The translations under genes and the position numbers were made by a program. From assembly GCA_964247055.1 (NCBI GenBank), contig OZ176053.1, positions 13,950,001-14,014,000 of the forward strand: a stretch of 64,000 bases of DNA, written 5' to 3'. Below are positions 63,017 to 64,000 of the stretch, piece after piece. Under the pieces are notes generated by a model. It had not been told where the DNA came from, did not search any database, and was given only the letters and a program-made list of their open reading frames with translations. Source of the stretch: Paragordius varius. Taxonomy: Eukaryota; Nematomorpha. How positions within the stretch are numbered: position 1 is the stretch's first letter; each line of letters starts with the position of its first letter.

Positions 63017-64000
63017 ATTATAATGACATCACCTGATCAAATTTGGATTTTAGGTAGCCATTTTTATTTTTAAAATCGTATAAAATAAATTTTTTAAATA
63101 TTTAAAAAATTCATAAAAATTACATTTATACTCCGATCTCGAAAATATTTGGGGTGATGATGGAACTACCATAGGGCTACCCAAAAAAAATTATGGTGAC
63201 ATCACCTGATCAAATTTGGATTTTAGGTAGCCATTTTTATTTTTAAAATCGTATAAAATAAATTTTTTAAATATTTAAAAAATTCATAAAAATTACATTT
63301 ATACTCCGATCTCGAAAATATTTGGGGTGATGATGGAACTACCATAGGGCTACCCAAAAAAATTATGGTGACATCACCTGATCAAATTGGGATTTTAGTT
63401 AGCCATTTTTATTTTTAAAATCGTATAAAATAAATTTCTTAAATATTTAAAAAATTCATAAAAATTACATTTATACTCCGATCTCGAAAATATTTGGGGT
63501 GATGATGGAACTACCATAGGGCTACCCAAAAAAAATTATGGTGACATCACCTGATCAAATTTGGATTTTAGGTAGCCATTTTTATTTTTAAAATCGTATA
63601 AAATAAATTTTTTAAATATTTAAAAAATTCATAAATATTACATTTATACTCCGATCTCGAAAATATTTGGGGTGATGATGGAACTACCATAGGGCTACCC
63701 AAAAAAATTATAATGACATCACCTGATCAAATTTGGATTTTAGGTAGCCATTTTTATTTTTAAAATCGTATAAAATAAATTTTTTAAATATTAAAAAATT
63801 CATAAAAATTACATTTATACTCCGATCTCGAAAATATTTGGGGTGATGATGGAACTATCATAGGGCTACCCAAAAAAATTATAGTGACATCACCTGATCA
63901 AATTTGGATTTTAGGTAGCCATTTTTATTTTTAAAATCGTATAAAATAAATTTTTTAAATATTTAAAAAATTCATAAAAATTACATTTATACTCCGATCT
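63017..64000. repeat. Out-of-phase family B tail, runs off the window
   Basis: Starts 63017, 63190, 63362, 63535, 63707, 63878 (last one partial, 123 bp). Order: ATTATAATGAC; reference; CAAATTGGGA/TTTCTTAAAT; reference left with CATAAATATT but a normal TATACTCCG right (hybrid); short ATATTAAAAAATTC; ATTATAGTGAC with GATCAAATT instead of GCTCAAATT. Relative to the 18-monomer unit, the run skips from monomer 6 to 14 inside the 63535 hybrid. The array continues past 64000. Confidence 0.85.

Larger units (their letters stand above)
1..64000. repeat. Satellite DNA array, ~172-bp monomer, head to tail
   Basis: The whole window is one tandem array. Taking the start as ATTATGG just after the A-run, starts fall at 1, 173, 345, 518, 691 and so on to 63878, about 371 complete monomers plus a partial last one. 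All copies read in the same direction. Every monomer carries GGTAGCC near position 37 and nearly all carry GGGCTACCC near 158. Most are 171-173 bp; recurrent length variants are 166, 168, 170 and 175 bp. The first monomer is about 26% GC. Because 172 is not a multiple of 3 and TAA/TAG recur in every monomer, no reading frame stays open. No transposon, gene or unique DNA interrupts it, and neither array edge is in the window. The length and AT-richness fit a centromeric or pericentromeric satellite, but that role is inferred. The family is not recognised. Confidence 0.98.

Noticed and set aside
1-64000. CRISPR array
   Set aside because: The repeats are evenly spaced, but the whole ~172-bp period is repeated and there are no unique spacers between short repeats. 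No cas-like genes are present.
1-64000. Protein-coding genes or a repetitive surface protein
   Set aside because: Stops (TAA, TAG) occur in each monomer in all frames on both strands, and a 172-bp period shifts the frame every copy. No sustained open frame is possible.
1-64000. CENP-B box or human-type alpha satellite
   Set aside because: The monomer length is similar to alpha satellite, but the sequence is not alpha satellite and I found no match to the core TTCG....A..CGGG pattern. CAAATTCGGATTTTAGG in some B monomers lacks the CGGG end.
1-64000. Identity with the 172-bp Tyba centromere satellite of Rhynchospora
   Set aside because: Only the monomer length agrees. I cannot compare the sequences here, and length alone is weak since many unrelated satellites are 165-180 bp.
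1-64000. LTR, transposon or virus-derived element as the source of the repeat
   Set aside because: No terminal repeats, primer-binding site, polypurine tract, transposase or polymerase-like coding sequence is visible in any monomer or at any block boundary.
1-64000. Telomeric, rRNA spacer or tRNA-derived repeat
   Set aside because: There is no short G-rich telomere unit, no rRNA sequence and no tRNA-like A/B box arrangement in the monomer.

Overview
The window is one uninterrupted block of satellite DNA. A roughly 172-bp, AT-rich monomer is repeated head to tail, always in the same orientation, from base 1 to base 64000. By my reading there are about 371 complete monomers plus a partial one at the right end (mean about 172.2 bp, range about 166-175). 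The first monomer (1-172) has 45 G/C of 172, about 26% GC. I see no gene, RNA gene, transposon insertion, inversion or unique spacer, and neither edge of the array is reached. The source is almost certainly a eukaryote, from pericentromeric, centromeric or other heterochromatin. The sequence alone does not fix the species. A 170-180 bp monomer is the usual size for centromeric satellites (human alpha satellite 171 bp, Arabidopsis about 178 bp, Rhynchospora Tyba 172 bp), but I do not recognise this one as any named family.

The array is organised into higher-order repeats (HORs) made of diverged monomer subtypes. Two subtype families alternate. Family A (1-about 14.0 kb and about 43.2-54.7 kb) is marked by GGCGAC starts, GATGAAATTTAAA, and right halves reading GATCCCCAAAATATTTGGGG or AAAGTCCGATCTC. 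Family B (about 14.2-43.2 kb and about 54.7-64 kb) is marked by ATTATAGTGAC and ATTATAATGAC starts, CGTCTAAA, GATCCCAAAGTATTTGGGG, and an 8-bp-shorter monomer. Within A, a ten-monomer 1725-bp unit occurs three times in perfect register (8811-13985). Within B, an 18-monomer unit of about 3.08 kb is present in full at 37015-40098 and 59930-63016 and in partial or rearranged form elsewhere. Smaller tandem units of 3, 5, 6, 9, 10 and 11 monomers are nested inside.

At the largest scale, 1-10019 is repeated almost base for base at 44403-54596 (offset 44402, then 44577 after one whole monomer is missing from the left copy at 1903). The right copy then jumps inside a single hybrid monomer to sequence like 29.3 kb and follows 29.9-34.6 kb at offsets 26167-26340. 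The layout is therefore A-B-A'-B', two copies of a unit of about 44 kb, the second lacking about 19 kb. Breaks between blocks fall inside hybrid monomers that keep the 172-bp register, which is the signature expected of unequal exchange or gene conversion between homologous monomers.

The monomer carries several dyad symmetries: a 24-bp perfect AT palindrome (monomer positions 72-95), GGTGA-CA-TCACC (6-17), and a 12-bp inverted pair with one mismatch that spans each monomer junction. It also has A/T tracts at roughly helical spacing. These are common in centromeric satellites, but a centromere role here is inference. I found no coding or regulatory system; the interest lies in the repeat architecture and in the record of recombination.
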